Assembly (NCBI GenBank): GCA_020796225.1
Contig: CM036767.1
Coordinates: 28,243,253-28,307,252 of the forward strand
Direction: 5' to 3'
DNA length: 64,000 bases
Source: Arion vulgaris
Lineage: Eukaryota; Mollusca; Gastropoda; Stylommatophora; Arionidae
The translations under genes were made by a program, and so were the position numbers. Each line of letters starts with the position of its first letter. Within the stretch, counting starts at the first letter, position 1. Positions 14,301 to 29,029 of the stretch are shown piece by piece. The notes under the pieces are model-generated. The model was not told the DNA's origin. It did no database searches and saw nothing but the letters and a program-made list of their open reading frames with translations.

Positions 14301-17300
14301 TGGCAACTCGTGCTAGTGCTTGTCATCTGGCGTCTTGCTCGAGTCGGACTTGTTTGTTTAAATGTCTCTTTTGATCGATTATTAGCCCGGTGTGTTCTAT
14401 TAGCTTCAAGTCTAATCAAAGTAGCGTCTTCATTTTCTTCCGCTCTGAAAATTGTCATTCGCGAACTATAAGCTGCACGTCGAATCAAGGTTGCATCTTC
14501 ATTTTCTTCAACTACATTTTCTATAGACCTATGTGCTGCTCTTCGTTTACTGTCAATGCTGATCTGACAGAAAAGCGTTCTTTTCTTAGGCGGCATATTT
14601 TAACAATAACAATAGAAAAGGACCTGCGGAATTTTGACAAAACAGAATAAGTATTAAACAATTTAATGGAAAGTTAACACATAAAAACGTTAGCACACAA
14701 ACCTAATATTGATGCAATTCCAAAATTAAGGTTAGATTGAGCTTGGACCATTGACAGTTTTCACTGTCGAACAATCAGTTTAGTGCTAGAAATGACAAAG
14801 TATATCTTACGGTAGTTACCCTTCTTCAACTGGAGGAAAATATATTTGGTAGAGGTCACGTGGTGACTACCGGAACGTAAAAATGTTCAGTCGGATAAGA
14901 CATATCAGTTTGGGTTTTATTTATCTTTTAAACGAATAATGACCCGATTTCGAGTCAATATTCTAAATTATACAGATTGTGCAAATCAACGCAAACGAAA
15001 TATGCAATTTTTATAGCATAGTTTGAAACAGCACATTAAGGGATGCAATCCCTGCCTATGTTGTAGAGGCTATCTGGCAATTTGTGGATTATATCCCTTT
15101 TCTTCACCCTCTTTGTCGGAATATAACAAATATGTCGGATCGAACATCAAGAATTCGTTTTTATTTAATTTAAAATCTAATATTGATCCGATTTCTAAAC
15201 TGTTTCTTTAGTTGATCTAAACTTTTCATGATAAAATTTTGCAGAAAAAATTGTGAATTTAAGATGTAAACTGAGGCCATGTATAGGTGGACAACACATC
15301 CCGACACTAAGAAATATATAGTAGATACTAAATTAAAGAAAACAGGACAACCTAATAGAATAACAAGTTAAAAAAAGTAGTAGAAGTAAAATAGTAGAAG
15401 TAAAACTAGAAAGACTTCCTATAAGGGAAGTAACTCTATGGCACAGTTTGCTGCTAATGGCGTTCAACGGACTTCCGCTGTGGCGCAGTGTGCGGTGAAA
15501 AGCAAGGAAAGAGTTAATGGATTGGAATTAATTATTGTTTTGTATGTAACTAAATGGACTACTATAAAATGCTAACAAATGTTACATGCAGATGCTGCAC
15601 TATTGTTTTTAAATAATTGAATATAATTTACAGACAAAAATGCTGTAAAAGTTGTATTTAAAAATTCAACTTGCCATTAAATTCTGATTTTATTAGAGAT
15701 TTAATGATTTTCTCCTAATTATAACCATATTGTATATTCAATACCAAGATGGAAAAAACTAGAACACGCAGGGTAATTAGTATTTACATTATAAATAATG
15801 AGATTATTATCGTGTTAACATCTGACTAGTAGCTAACCAACAGATGATCAACAGCATTTTCATGCCTACTCTGTGTTACCAGAGACATCATTGACGATGA
15901 GCAAAGCACAGTCGCAAAAAATAACTACACATGAAACATGATGCCTACAAAAAGTTACCAAAAACACCAGAAAAGACTGTCACTAACATCAGCAGAAGAA
16001 AGAAAGTTGACATGAACCTTGCTTGAATTACATTGAAAAACAAAGAATGAAGTGGTTGGGCCACTTAATAAGAATGCGTCCAAACTTCACAGTATACCGA
16101 GTCTTCTACAACAGAGCATCAGGAAAAAAGGTGAGAGGAAGACCACAAGAAAGGTTGATGGCATAGCAGAATCTTGTCAAAAGCAACAATAACTGTTCCC
16201 AAGCCACTAGAGCAGCACAAATCAAAAACAAAATAATAACTATAACACTGAGCAACAACTCTGTAACAGTGTGAATAATTTCACAGCCTTTTTTACATAT
16301 ATTACAGAATATTTGGCGTGTGTTATTTAGGAATTTTCAGTCACAAATGAACATATATAGTATTAAATTGCTTTTAATATTGAATACATTTTAATTTGAT
16401 TGCTGCTAGGAAAATACTTTTCAGTTTAAAAATACTTTAGAAGCATACCTTTACACAATTTTTTAGAGATTCTGACGTTATTGTAGTGACATTTGATAAA
16501 CGAAAATTTGCTTAAGTCAATAAACACACAAGCATAGCTGCATATTTGTATTTAGTAATTATTTTCATATCTAAACATAGGTTTGTAACAGAGTTTCCTT
16601 TAAATTATCTTGCCAACTAAACTGAATTAACTCTTTCCACGCCCATTTATTTTCTCAATTTTTAAGCAGTTAATTCAAGGGAAGTAAAAAAAAAAAAATT
16701 TTTTAAATTACGATCCCAACTACTTGTCAATAAATAAACATTTATATCTTATTATATACTAAATTAAAGAAAACTGGACAACCCAATAGAATAGCAAGGT
16801 TGAAAAGTAGTATAAGTAAAACAGTTAAGAAAAACTAGAAAGACTCTTATAAGGAAGCAACTCTATGGCGCAGTGTGCGCTTAAAGCGTCAACGGATTTC
16901 CGCCTGGCGCAGTGTGCGGCTTAAAGCGTGGAAAGAGTTAATATGTTTTTTTATAACAGGAACACTAGATTCTAGGGTAGTGAGCCATAAAAATATATGT
17001 AATGTATAATTCGATTTAAGTGAAAAAATGCATCAGTGATTAATACATATATATTTGTTTCAACCTTAGGTTTTGCCACCTGCGTTTTGTAAACATAAAA
17101 AAACTTGCTGCTGCTGACCTACCACTCCTGCCAGCAGAGTTTGAATCGCTTGTCAAGACGCAGTGCTGGGAATCACACGAATTTCTCCGAAAAGTGTACA
17201 GTATTAAATAAGATACCAATCCTTGTTCCACTGTTTATTCACATATGTCAAACTCCAAAGAAAAACCTGTGCAGCAATTTTTTTATGCTGTACATGGTAT

Positions 17301-20300
17301 CATAATATAATGGACAAATTGCACACATGCAGAAAACTCAGTCACCACAGGAAAGAACAGAAAGGACAGCAATTGAAGAGGCAATATAAATACAGCTGGG
17401 TCAGGACTGCTATAACCTTGAAATAGTTGTCTTTACGGATTCCTTATCAGTGTTACAAGCAGTATAAAGACCAAAAAATTCCCACCAAAATAGGCTTAGG
17501 AATTACTCTATTAGATGAGTCGGATGAGTAAAAAAGTGATTTTCCAATGTCTACCAAGAAATATAGCAGAAGATGACAGAGGTGGCTTGCTGGCAAGAAA
17601 GGGTGATACTTGGAACAATCAATATCAGACTATTCGCATAAAAAATCCAAGATAGAAATCAAGGCAGTTGTTATAAGACAGTTTAGAGAAAACCATCCTG
17701 GCAATAATCCAAATGACCCAAAAAACGTATCTCACATGATGCAATGGACCTCAAAATTCAGACTCTGGATAGGTCACCACAGACTCATGTGCAGGAAATT
17801 CACGATCAGCAAGATGGATGTCTCCCTATGAGGTCAAGCAGCACAAGACACTGCTCATGTATTGCAGTCATGCTCCACTTGTACATGCCTTGAGCAACCA
17901 AATATGGCCTTCACACATCTCAGGAAGAACCAAACTCTATGGTATTGCGGTGGACAGGCGTCACACCGCAGCTGTCATAGAGACATCAGATCTATTAATA
18001 TAACTGTTATCGGCAGAAAAAAGGAAGTCGAAGAAGAAATACTATACAAAGCAGAGAAAGAATTGTACAGATTGGAAAGCAATTTGTTAAGTTAATTTTT
18101 TTTAACATTTTTGTATTTAGAGTGGGCTGAATCATAATGTACACCATGATTCACTGACAGGGCCACAATCATCTTTTTCAGTCTGATTTTCTAAATAACT
18201 CCTAATTAAATATCTATTTCTAGCATTGCTATTTGCCATAATTGGAAATGAATAGATTTGGAAATAAATAAGTAGTTTTTTTAGTAAAACTATTAACACA
18301 ACTGTCTTGTCTCGGATAATAACCTATCTCTCTATCTCTCTCTCTCTCTCTCTCTGCCTTTTTAACCCGGATTGGGGCATACACCCTCAACCAACTCATG
18401 CCAAGTCTTCCTATCTCTAACTATCTCCTGCAGATCCCTCCAGCTTTTCTTTATATTGTTGATCTCTGCCTCCAAATCTCGTCTCCATGTATTTCTTGAC
18501 CTCCCTCTTTGCTTTCCTGTGGCTTCCAGGAAAAGACCCTTCTTGTTATATTCCCCTCAGGTTTTCGCAAATTGCATCCTATCCAACACAGCGTCTTTTT
18601 TTAACCTCTTGGTCCACTGGAATCTGTCTTGTTCTCTCCATAAGTTCCTCATTTGTAACCCTATCATACCATCTTAGTCCCTCTATTCTGCGCAGACACC
18701 ACTTGATGAATGTTTGCAGTTTATGCGCTATTGTTTTAGTAGTTCTCCATGTTTCTGACCCATACAGCAGAACTGCTTTAACATTAGAGTTAAATATCCT
18801 AATTTTGTTCTAGATTTTATTTCTTTAGACTTCCATATGTTTCCCAGTGCAATGAAAGCTTCTCTTGCCTTCTGTATTTTTATTTTGACATCTCTATCTG
18901 TTCCACCCTCTTTATTTACATTGCTTCCCAAATATGTGTATGACTCTACCTCTTGAAGTGGGGTTTCACCCAGGGAGATCGAGTTGTCATTTGTCTGGTT
19001 AATTCTCATTATCTTTGTCTTTCCCTTATGAATGTTAAGCCTAGTTGCTGGGACTTTTGATCCAGTGTGTTTAGCTTATCCTGCATCTGATTTTGTGTAT
19101 GGGACAGAAGGGCTATATCATCAGCAAAGTCCAGATCTTCTAGTGGCTCTGTCAGAGTCCATTGGATTCCATTTCTGGTGTTAGTTACTGCTGTTTTCAT
19201 AATTCAGTCTATTGTCAGTAAGAACAACAAAGGTGATAGAAGACATCCCTGTCGCACTCTTGTTTCTATTCCAAAAGTGTCTGTTAGTTTACCTTCATGA
19301 AGAACTCTACATTTCATATCTGATAATAACCTATGACTTTGGCAAAATTTGAATTTGACCTGCAAAGTGCTAATTAAAGTATGTTTTTTCTGGTGTTAAA
19401 TTTCAAGCAGCAAGTATCGGAGTCTGCTGTAAATACTATATCACTGTGTCATTATTTAGTGCATTTCTACAGTTAGTTGTCACTTTTTCAATTAGACAAA
19501 AACCTATACATAAATATGTACAGTCCTATATCAAAATGTTCAGCAACCTTCATAGACCATAGGGTATGAAGCGTCTGTAATTTCACATTTCTATACCCAA
19601 GTATGCAGGAGTTGGAAGGACCAATTTCTTTCTTCACATGTGAAACGTTGGATACCGGAGATGAGCCCACATTTTAAATGTCCAATTCAAAATAGAAGGC
19701 ACTATGCATTACACTAATCCGTATAACACAGTCCTGTATATAATAGAGGAAAAGTGAACAGATTACGAATAATCTATACTATCTGGAATGTATCATTTAT
19801 GAGAAAATATACAGGTCTGCTAGTTTATATACACACACACTATACATATATATATATATATATACATATAATATATATATACATATAGTGCAAACAGGTC
19901 TTTCTATGTCTTTATTTTGGTATGTAAGTGATTTTTTTAAATCTGCTTTGAAAAATTAAATGAATTCTTTTGTCACAGGCCCAAATAGAGAATGGTTGGC
20001 CAAGTTACAAGTGTTAACATGCTTTCTTATCTTAGGAGACATTATGTCAATTTTGTTTGATGTAATTACTAACTCTTAGCTTTTTTCAGGAAGCAAAAAT
20101 TGACATGCCAGGCCCTTCCTAAATATAAATAAAATCGTGGTTTATGCTAGAAATAGAAGTGAAATGGAGTTTACTATTCATTCTAGGATACCCTGTGACC
20201 AATAAAACTACATATTTTTCAAGAATGGTCATAATGTTATTTTGGAAACAGTTAATAAACAATGCATCCACCATTCACAATTTTCTTCATTTTATTAATT

Positions 20301-23300
20301 CATAAATGGATTACCAATATAAATTTTAGTTCTCCCAATTTCAATTTTTGTTTGTAATGACTGCTAATATGTTTCCTGCATAATTAACACTGCATTATAT
20401 TTGCTAAGACAGTAACTATTTTGTGAAACCACATCCATTTGTCTTCAATTTGATATATAATTAGTCATATTGTAAATCATATTTAGAAACAATAATTTAG
20501 TTTTGCTAAACTGCGGGTGCAATTTTTTCCAACTAAAATATTTAAATAATTCTGTCCAGAAGATAAAATAACTCTTTAGTGAATAAGTTAATTTTAATTA
20601 TAATTCTGAGAGCTGTGAAACTTTTATTGATGTTAGTATGATGTCTCTGTTGATGTTAGAAAATGTGTTTTAACTTATCTACACTTATTTTGTTACAACA
20701 TGCTCAGATGGATCCCAACATGTGCTAAATTGTTTGTGGATTACAAGGAGGTGTGGCAAGACTTAGTTCCCCCAGGAGAGTATGACAACACTGACCTCAT
20801 TCAAGAATTTTTTGCTTGTGTTGCCTCACTAATGTCATTGCAACTTCGATCGATGGTTATTAACTCCATGAAAGATTTTCTTGACTTTTTAAGAAATCAT
20901 GAGGTTTGTTCTTTTTATCCTTCAAAAAAAAATTGCATTCATCATGTACTTTGAATTGAACTACTTTTGGTACATTAATACTGATATGAATTAGATATAT
21001 CTTTTCATGCAACTTTCATCTCTGTACACTCTCAGGCATCAACTTGAAAATGTTTAAAGAAAACAGTGGTTAAACTAAGTCTGTTAGCATTTCTGTAGAA
21101 CTTGTTCCTGATTGGTACGGTTTCTGATTTTCTCAGGCCGCTGGACACCGCTGTATTTGTTGAGACGTGCTATGACCATAGTCCACTGATAACTGGTTTT
21201 TCTCCGTTTCTCACAGTCACACTTACCAGAAGTTCCCACTTATTCATGTATCTTCTCACAACAAACTTCTTTGTCTTATCATACATTATGCTTGCAGTGG
21301 GCTTGGTAGTTTCCCTCCTTTGCCAATCTGTAAACATCTTTATTGTCAGAGATGTGGCAACAAGGTGGAATCTACTATATTACAACTATCTTAGATCTGG
21401 AGAGTTTCTCTAAAGTAAATTATACAAACTGAATATCTATATACAAATAACTATTTTTTTTATTTTAAGAGATTTAAAATTGTAAGTTGCCAAATCTGGA
21501 TAAAGGGTCTAGAGTTGAGGCAGAACAGTCGGTTGGACTTGGAAAAGACTGACAAAGGACAGCAGATGGATGTACAACTAAAAATCTGAAGTCAGACTCC
21601 AAATGGGATACAACAGAAACACATTTTTTAGTCATGGAGTGTCACAGGGAGAAGTACTATCCCCTACTGCGTTCCTCATGTACATGAATGACACTAACTA
21701 AAATCTCCTTTAAAAAGTAATTGCTACTATGTATGCTGATGATGTAGCAATATGAAGAACTAAAGAGAACATGGAAACAACAAAAATCAGGTTACAGACA
21801 ACTATGGACAATCAGACAGCTTGTGCTGATGAGTGGGTCATATCTATTAATATGCAGAAGATTAACTCCATCATATTCTGCCTCTCTACCAAACAGTAGA
21901 AAATGTCACTGTCCATCAAAGGGCACAATCTGCCAATAGACTTGGAGTCATATATGACCTACATACTTGGAGTCATATATGACCAACACTACATGGAAAA
22001 AACGGGGAGTCACATATGACACAGGAACAGCACCACTGAAAAAAACTTGCTGAAACAGACTGGGGAGCAAAAGAACAAATTATAAAAATAACATGTACGG
22101 GACATTGAGTATGAAATTACAGCATGGGGTATGGCAGCAAAAAGAAACATTCAAAAGGTTTTTAATATACTCAACCAAAGTGTTTGAATTATTACAGTCA
22201 GTAATGAAAACTACCCCAATCTCAAGAATGGAAGTAACCATTTTTTACACGCTATGCAAAAATTCCAATGCCTGAACCACCAAAGGAACCAAAGATTAAG
22301 CAGACTTACCAAAGGGCTACTCGAGAGAAGCAATTTTCTGCACACTGCAAAATAGCTTGAGAAACCCCTGTCAGGAACAAACTTATAAAAAACCCAAGCC
22401 CACTAAACACCTTCAATATATATCTACCTTGGGCCGGGAAGAATATCCACAAAATCATTGATAGTATGCCAGGTATCATCTCTAATATTGAAATCTCACT
22501 ACAAGTGTTCAAAGAGGCAACAAAAACCAATATACATAAAATATGCTAAAAACATTTTGTTGTTTCTATTCCCAATGGAGCACAAGTTTACAATTTTTAT
22601 CAGTGTATTAGGCAGGGTAGTTTATTCTTTCGACAGCTTGATGAATCGTGTGCCTACTGTTTCTGATGGAGTAGATTTCAGGAATTTAATTTCAAACCAC
22701 AGAAGTCTGTTTGACTTGATGTGGTGAGAGGTGCAATGCCAAAAGCTTGACAGTATTCTACTCCAGAGGGGACCTTTCTGTGACTTTTTTACAACCTCGA
22801 AGGCATGTAGAAGATAAAAAAAAGGTTGATTCCCTCCCAGCAGCCAGACATGAGTCTCAACCAGTCTTCTTTACAGCAAAGATTATTTTGAACCTTGCTT
22901 TTGCTATATAGACAAATCTGTGTCCGGGGGAAAGCGATGGTGGTGGGGGCTATGAGAAAGTGAAGCAAGGTTTTGACCAATATGCTGCTTGGCAAAAGAT
23001 ATATGGACACACATGTATGCACAGTTACGAAAAGAGTTGGTGTGGGGCAAAGGAACAGAAATCTACATTTCTATGGCAGGTGAAATAGAAATAGAGAATA
23101 TACAGGCAGGCAAAAACTCCACAAATTTAAAAGCAAAAATGTATGCCATAACAGAGACGACCAAAATGCTGATAGGTTGCAGCAAATCACACAACATACT
23201 CATGCAAAATCAATTTTACATGCCCTTAAAACACCCCAAAAATTATCATAAAAGAATTCAGATCCTGTTTGCTGCAGTTCAGCACCATCACCAGCGAAAC

Positions 23301-26300
23301 AGTTTTGGAAATGGATCTACTGTGGTATGATAGGAAATTAAAAGGACTGACCTCTTTAGAAGAAACAGTTTGAGAGTGGAGGGCCGAATGGTTAAAGATT
23401 GTGGTGCTTCCTTATGGAAACACCCGTGTTCCAGCCTTTGGTAAGGTCAGAAGTTTTGTTTGTTGGGGAGAAAGTAAACCAATGGCCTGCACATGCATGG
23501 CAACAGCTTTATGCAAGAAGCCTTAATTCCTCTGCCCTATATAATCTCCCAGTGTACTCTCAGAAATGGGAACAAAGCACTGTAATGACTGTTTGGGATA
23601 GTATCATTTAAAGTGATCTCAATATCTTGAAAGGTTGGTATTTCCAAATATAATCTCTTCGTTCCATTGTAACGTCATTTGGTACATTAAATTGCTAAAT
23701 TTTAATTTACTTTACAGAGTGGAAATGACTTTGGAGAAAACTATGATGAACTTGCATATGTCCATAGTCCCATTATGATCATGAAATTAAAAGTTGAAGA
23801 GCCAAAAATTATATTCGAGCCCACATTCAGAGAGTTGAGAGACATCATTCTCAGGTGCTTCTCTGAGATTATTGCCAGTGGTGAAGGATTATCAAGGCGT
23901 AGTTTTTAATGGCGGCTGTGACAAGTGTTTACTATTTCGTCCTTGGATGTATTAGTTTACTCGTGGTTTAGGGAACGTTATATCTATACTTGGAATCATA
24001 GAGATGCCTTAGGTCGTTTTGACTAATAGGTTGACTGTCATTATAGTTATTCGATGTGTAGGTGGGATATATTTATTCTATAACTCCGGCGAGTAACCTA
24101 CCCATTTCGCACGAAAGTGATGGACTATGCGATACCGGTTTACGATAGGTTACCCTATGAGTCATAGCGCAGCTATTTTTAAACGGCAAGGAATGTCCAT
24201 CCTTAATTCAAAAGTCTGTAACGGTAAGGGAGGCGGATGAATCAAAATGATCAACGGCTCACAAAGCGAACACAGCAAAGTGTGGGGCACACATGAGGCG
24301 CTTTCAGGACATACAAATGATTTGCGGCTGGCCCTCGTGGAAGAAATTGGGACTTCACCACGTACAACCAAAGATGTAGCAATGAAGCAAAAACATCCAT
24401 CTGAAGACAAACAATACATGAAAACAAGAAAAAGACACATTCGTTTTGCAACATGGAATGTTAGAACCTTACACCAAGAAGGAAAACTAGACAATTTAAT
24501 ACTAGAGACAACAGATATGAAGGTAGATATTATGGGAGTCGCAGAAACAAGATGGAAAGGCGAGGAATACACAAGAAGAGATGACTATATATTTATACAT
24601 TCAGGAGAACATCATGAACGAGGAGTAGGTATACTAATAAAAAAAGGAAATAGAAAAATACATCAGTGGTTATTGGACGTATAACGACAGAATGATGCTT
24701 TTAAAGATCAGAGCAAAGCCATTCGATATAGCAATTATCCAAACATACGCTCCAACATCAGACCATGTAGATGAAGAAATCGAAAAATATTATGAAGATT
24801 TACAACAAATTCTCAAACAAGTAAAGACAACTGACATACTAATTATAATGGGCGATATGAATTCAAAAATTGGCAAAGGCAAATACAAGAACATTGTAGG
24901 ACAATACGGACTAGGAACAAGGAATGAATGAGGAGATAGGCTTATCCAGTTCTGTGAAGAAAATAACATGGTTATATGCAACACATTTTACCAACAAGAA
25001 TCTAGGAGATTATACACATGGAAAAGCCCAGGAGATAGAAAAAGGAACCAGATAGATTTCATCATGATTAGGAACAGATTTAAAAATAATGTAATGAACA
25101 CCAAAACATATCCAGGAGCAGATATAAATTCTGATCATAATCCAGTGATGATCAAACTAAATATAAAACTAAAAAGATAGACCAACCAACAAGAAAAGAA
25201 CCACATATAGATATATCAGCACTTAAACAATCAGAGATACAACAGAAATATTGTGTGAGTAAAGAACAAATATGAATGCCTAATGACAGAGTGCTTAGAA
25301 CAATACAGAAGAGAAAATCCTGAAGAGAAAGTAGCCAATAAATGGGATTGCTTAAAACAGAGTATACAAACTGCAAACAAAAACCTGCCTGTAAAAGAAT
25401 CCATGAAAAATCAAATGTGGATGACTGATGAAATCTTAGAAAAATGACAGAACGAAAGAAAGCCAAGAACACCCCAAAGTATACAATTTTAGACAACGAA
25501 ATACGCAACATGTGCAGAACCACAAAAGTAAACTGGTTAGAAACAAAATGCAAGGAAATAGAAGATATGGCAGAAAAACACAGGACTAGAGATATGCACA
25601 GAGAAATAAGACAAATGACAAGTAAGAAAAATACTGTAAAAAGTGGAGGATGTATCAAAAACAACAACAACCAACTTTTGTTTGATAAAACAGAAATATT
25701 GACAAGATGGACAGAATATGTACTGGCTCTATTTGATGATCAAAGAAGCAGTAAACACAGTATAAAGTGCAATGACAGCCCAAGAATATTAAAATCTGAA
25801 GTTGTAAGAGCAATCAAAACAATGAAGCGAGGAAAGGCTGCAGGATTGGACAATATTACTGTGGAAATGTTAACCTTCTTAGAGGATTTTGGTATTTCAA
25901 CCATTACAGATTTGTGCAATGATATATATAACACAGGATATATACCAAGAGACTTGAAGACATCAGTATTCATACCACTACCCAAAAGCCCAAAGCACAG
26001 GAGTGCACAGACTATAGGACAATTAGCCTGATGAGCCACATAACAAAAATACTACTCAAGATCATACATGAAAGAATTAAAAACAAGATAGACATAGAAG
26101 TAGGAGAAGAACAGTTTGGCTTTAGAAAGAACAGAGGAACAAGAGAGGCAATACTTTGTATAAGACTCTAGCTGACAAGTATATAGAAGTGCAAAAAAGT
26201 ATCTACTTGTGTTTCATCGATTATAGCAAAGCTTTGACAGAGTCCAACATGAAAAGCTAATCATATGTCTACAAGAAATAGGCCTAGATGGGGATGATAT

Positions 26301-28938
26301 CAGACTAATAAGTAACATATACTGGGAACAGACAGCAATAATAAAATATGAAAATAGCTACTCTCCATACATAGACATAAAGAGAGGAGTGAGACAAGGA
26401 TGCATACTGTCACCAAGCCTATTTAACATCTACACAGAGAAAATCTTCAAACAACTAGAGGAATGCCAGGACTCAAGATCAATGGAAAATAATAAATAAC
26501 TTAAGATATGCAGATGACACAGTATTGGTAGCAGAAAATGAACAAGATCTACAAGAATTAGTGGACCAATTGGACAGAACTAGCAAGGAATATGGATTAG
26601 ACATTAACATACAGAAACAAAAACTATGGTAATCAACAAGGAAATGGAAAAACCTAAAATGAATATAAAAATACATGGAAATTACTACATCAAGTAAAAG
26701 CTACTCCTATCTCGGTCAGATGATAACAGATGATGGCAGATGTATAACAGAAATTAAAAGAGAATAGGAATGGCCAAGGATAATTTCAATAGTATGAAAA
26801 GGTTACTGACATCCAAACAAATCGCAAACAGGCTAAAAATTAGAATGATCAAATGCTATATATATCCTATATTAATGTATGGCTCTGAAACATGGACAAT
26901 GAACAAGCAGTTAGAAGACAGAATTGATGCATTTGAGATGTGGATATATAGAAGAATAAGCAGAGTTTCATGGACAGAAAAACAGACAAATAAACAAGTT
27001 TTAGGAAAACTAGGCATGAAGAAACAATTATTAAGAGAAATAAAATTCAGACAAGTAAAGTATTTTGGGCACATAAAAGGCATGACACCATGATAAAACA
27101 TTTACTAGAGGGGAAAGTTGAGGGAGAAGAGCAAGAGGAAGACCGAGAGATAAGTGGGAGGAAACTTTAAGAAATGGACAGGTTACAGTCTGGCAGTGTG
27201 CAACACCAAGGTGAAAGACAGAGGATGCTGGAGATTCATTGCAGCCAACCTTGATGTGGAGACGGCACCTGATGATGATGATAACATTATTATATTATAA
27301 CACATTAACTACCAAATTGAAAATGGCTCTGTGGCCCCTTTGTTTTTCACCATTCAAATAAAGTTGTAGTTTTATTAATTTTCAACAGACGTTGATTAAA
27401 TTATAAGTAGTAATGCAGATAAATGACAGTCCTGTTATCATAAACTAAATTAATGCTACATTTTGGTATGTAAATATTTAGAATAAGTTTAACATCTTGA
27501 AAGATATAAAAAAATTGATTGCTGGTGCAGGTTTTTCACTGTAGCTAAGAAAATACTACATGTTTCATCCTCAGTAAATTGATGTTCTCTTTCTTGAGTT
27601 TCACTATTTTTCACCATGTGTACCCTTAGATCTTTGTATTTACTGCAGACTTCTGTAATATCTCCATTATTATCATTTCTTGCAATGGCACTACTATTGT
27701 GTTACTGTCAAATTCCAGTTCAAATCATTGTTCACAATAGTTTTCCTTACTACATTATCAATAGATATATCAGCCAACTTTTTAAATGTAGCCTGTTTTT
27801 CAGGTAGACAAGGTATACAAATTCTGTTTGTAAATATCAGTGGTTGCTGTTGTCAATAGTTTTCAACAGTTTAGTATCTAGCTTGTAAATTAAATAATAA
27901 TAATAATAATTCCTCTCGTACCGTTATACGTTACATAGAGCTGCAAGTAATTTCTCCATACCGCTCTATCCTGGGCAACTCACTCAATCTCCTCCATGGA
28001 ACTGAGACGATATTTCTTGCCTCTCTCAGTAAAGTTCGTTTCAAGGTCTCCATAGGTCTTCTTCTCTTTCTTGAACCCTTTGCATCCCACTTCAATGCCT
28101 TCTTTGATTTGATATTCGTTGATCATTTATTCTCAAGGTGTGTCCAAGATATCTCCATCTTCTCTTTCTTAAAATAGTTGTCACTATGGTTAACCAATTT
28201 ATGTAAATTAAATAAATATGATTAACTCATTCCTACTAGAAGATGCAGACTGCATTAGATATTCTAATCTATTTGGTCTAAAGCGACAAACTGTATTTGG
28301 TCTTTGATTCCTCAGTAAAAATTATAAATGTACATTAAGCTCTTCACACTTCTGAGCCGATATACTGGATCGCAGTATTTCTAAGTTGACTCAAAGCACG
28401 AATAGTGGCTAATTCAGTATACAATGCAATATAAATGTGTTTAGGGGTTAAACTAAAATTACAGAGTGAAAGTGTTAATGTGTTCCAGATTTTATTAATA
28501 ATTTACTAAAGTTGTATCTTTTGCCTGACTCATGACTTCTTATCAAGTTAAAAAATATTTATTTTAATCATATTTGTATATTTTTCAAGCTAGCTACTGA
28601 CATTTTAAAAAAAGTTTTTGCCATTGAGAGTATTATTATTTAAGAATTTAGTGTTATGTCGTAGTATTTGTTATCAACGAACAGCACACGATAGGTGATG
28701 TAGTCAACATTATGTCTTTCAATTTTACATCATATTTCTTTGGTGTGAAGGTGAGGCTCGGTCATTTTGAGAGCTGTTGTGGTTGAATAAATCTCACTCC
28801 ATCTGGGCATTTCAGACTTTAGACCATGTTATACTGCCCAGTGGTTATGAGGCCTAAAAAAATGGCCCAATTTTATTTTTCGCTTGTGTATTGTGTATTG
28901 TCTAGCTGTCTTTATAAAATTTAGAACAGTTATATATA

Positions 28939-28969
<31 letters not shown>

Positions 28970-28970
28970 G

Positions 28971-29029
<59 letters not shown>

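Larger units (their letters stand above)
13707..15325 (-). mobile_element. Helitron, copy 1
   Basis: On the minus strand it starts with TC (15325-15324) and ends with CTAG (13710-13707), inserted between A and T. Removing it restores TTATATACTAAATT, as in the intact TTAA family B copies, so the borders are exact. The 3' end carries a decayed hairpin of the type found in the second copy (ACCC...GGGT before CTAG). The 5' and 3' portions match the Helitron at 35728-39972. It contains a LINE F piece and the start of a Helitron-type protein frame. Confidence 0.85.
13570..15517. mobile_element. TTAA element family B (piggyBac-like MITE), copy 1, split by a Helitron
   Basis: TTAA at 13570-13573 and 15514-15517. 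The left end is CTCTTTCCACACGG; the right end reads GCAAGGAAAGAG and is slightly decayed. Outer parts (13574-13706 and 15326-15513) match the uninterrupted copy at 16627-16941, including the CTAAATTAAAGAAAAC block. The Helitron lies between. Confidence 0.85.
23898..27290 (+). mobile_element. RTE-like LINE (family A), near full length, broken
   Basis: The reading frame starts around 24247 after a GC-richer leader. Domains in order: endonuclease ([20 protein letters not shown] at about 24442, [35 protein letters not shown]), linker, RT ([40 protein letters not shown] with a deleted [29 protein letters not shown] at 26501-26539), C-terminus ([17 protein letters not shown]). It ends in a GATGATGATGAT run at 27271-27283. 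At least five stops or frameshifts. Annotators often mislabel such frames as craniofacial development protein 2. Its 5' edge coincides with the exon 6 border; no TSD found. Confidence 0.85.

Noticed and set aside
14138..14596. 152-residue minus-strand frame as one novel protein
   Set aside because: The first two thirds are a Helitron protein start and the last third is inserted LINE RNase H text, joined by chance.
25152..25670. 172-residue minus-strand hydrophobic frame
   Set aside because: It is the shadow of an A-rich LINE coding strand; leucine- and serine-rich frames of this kind appear opposite every LINE here.
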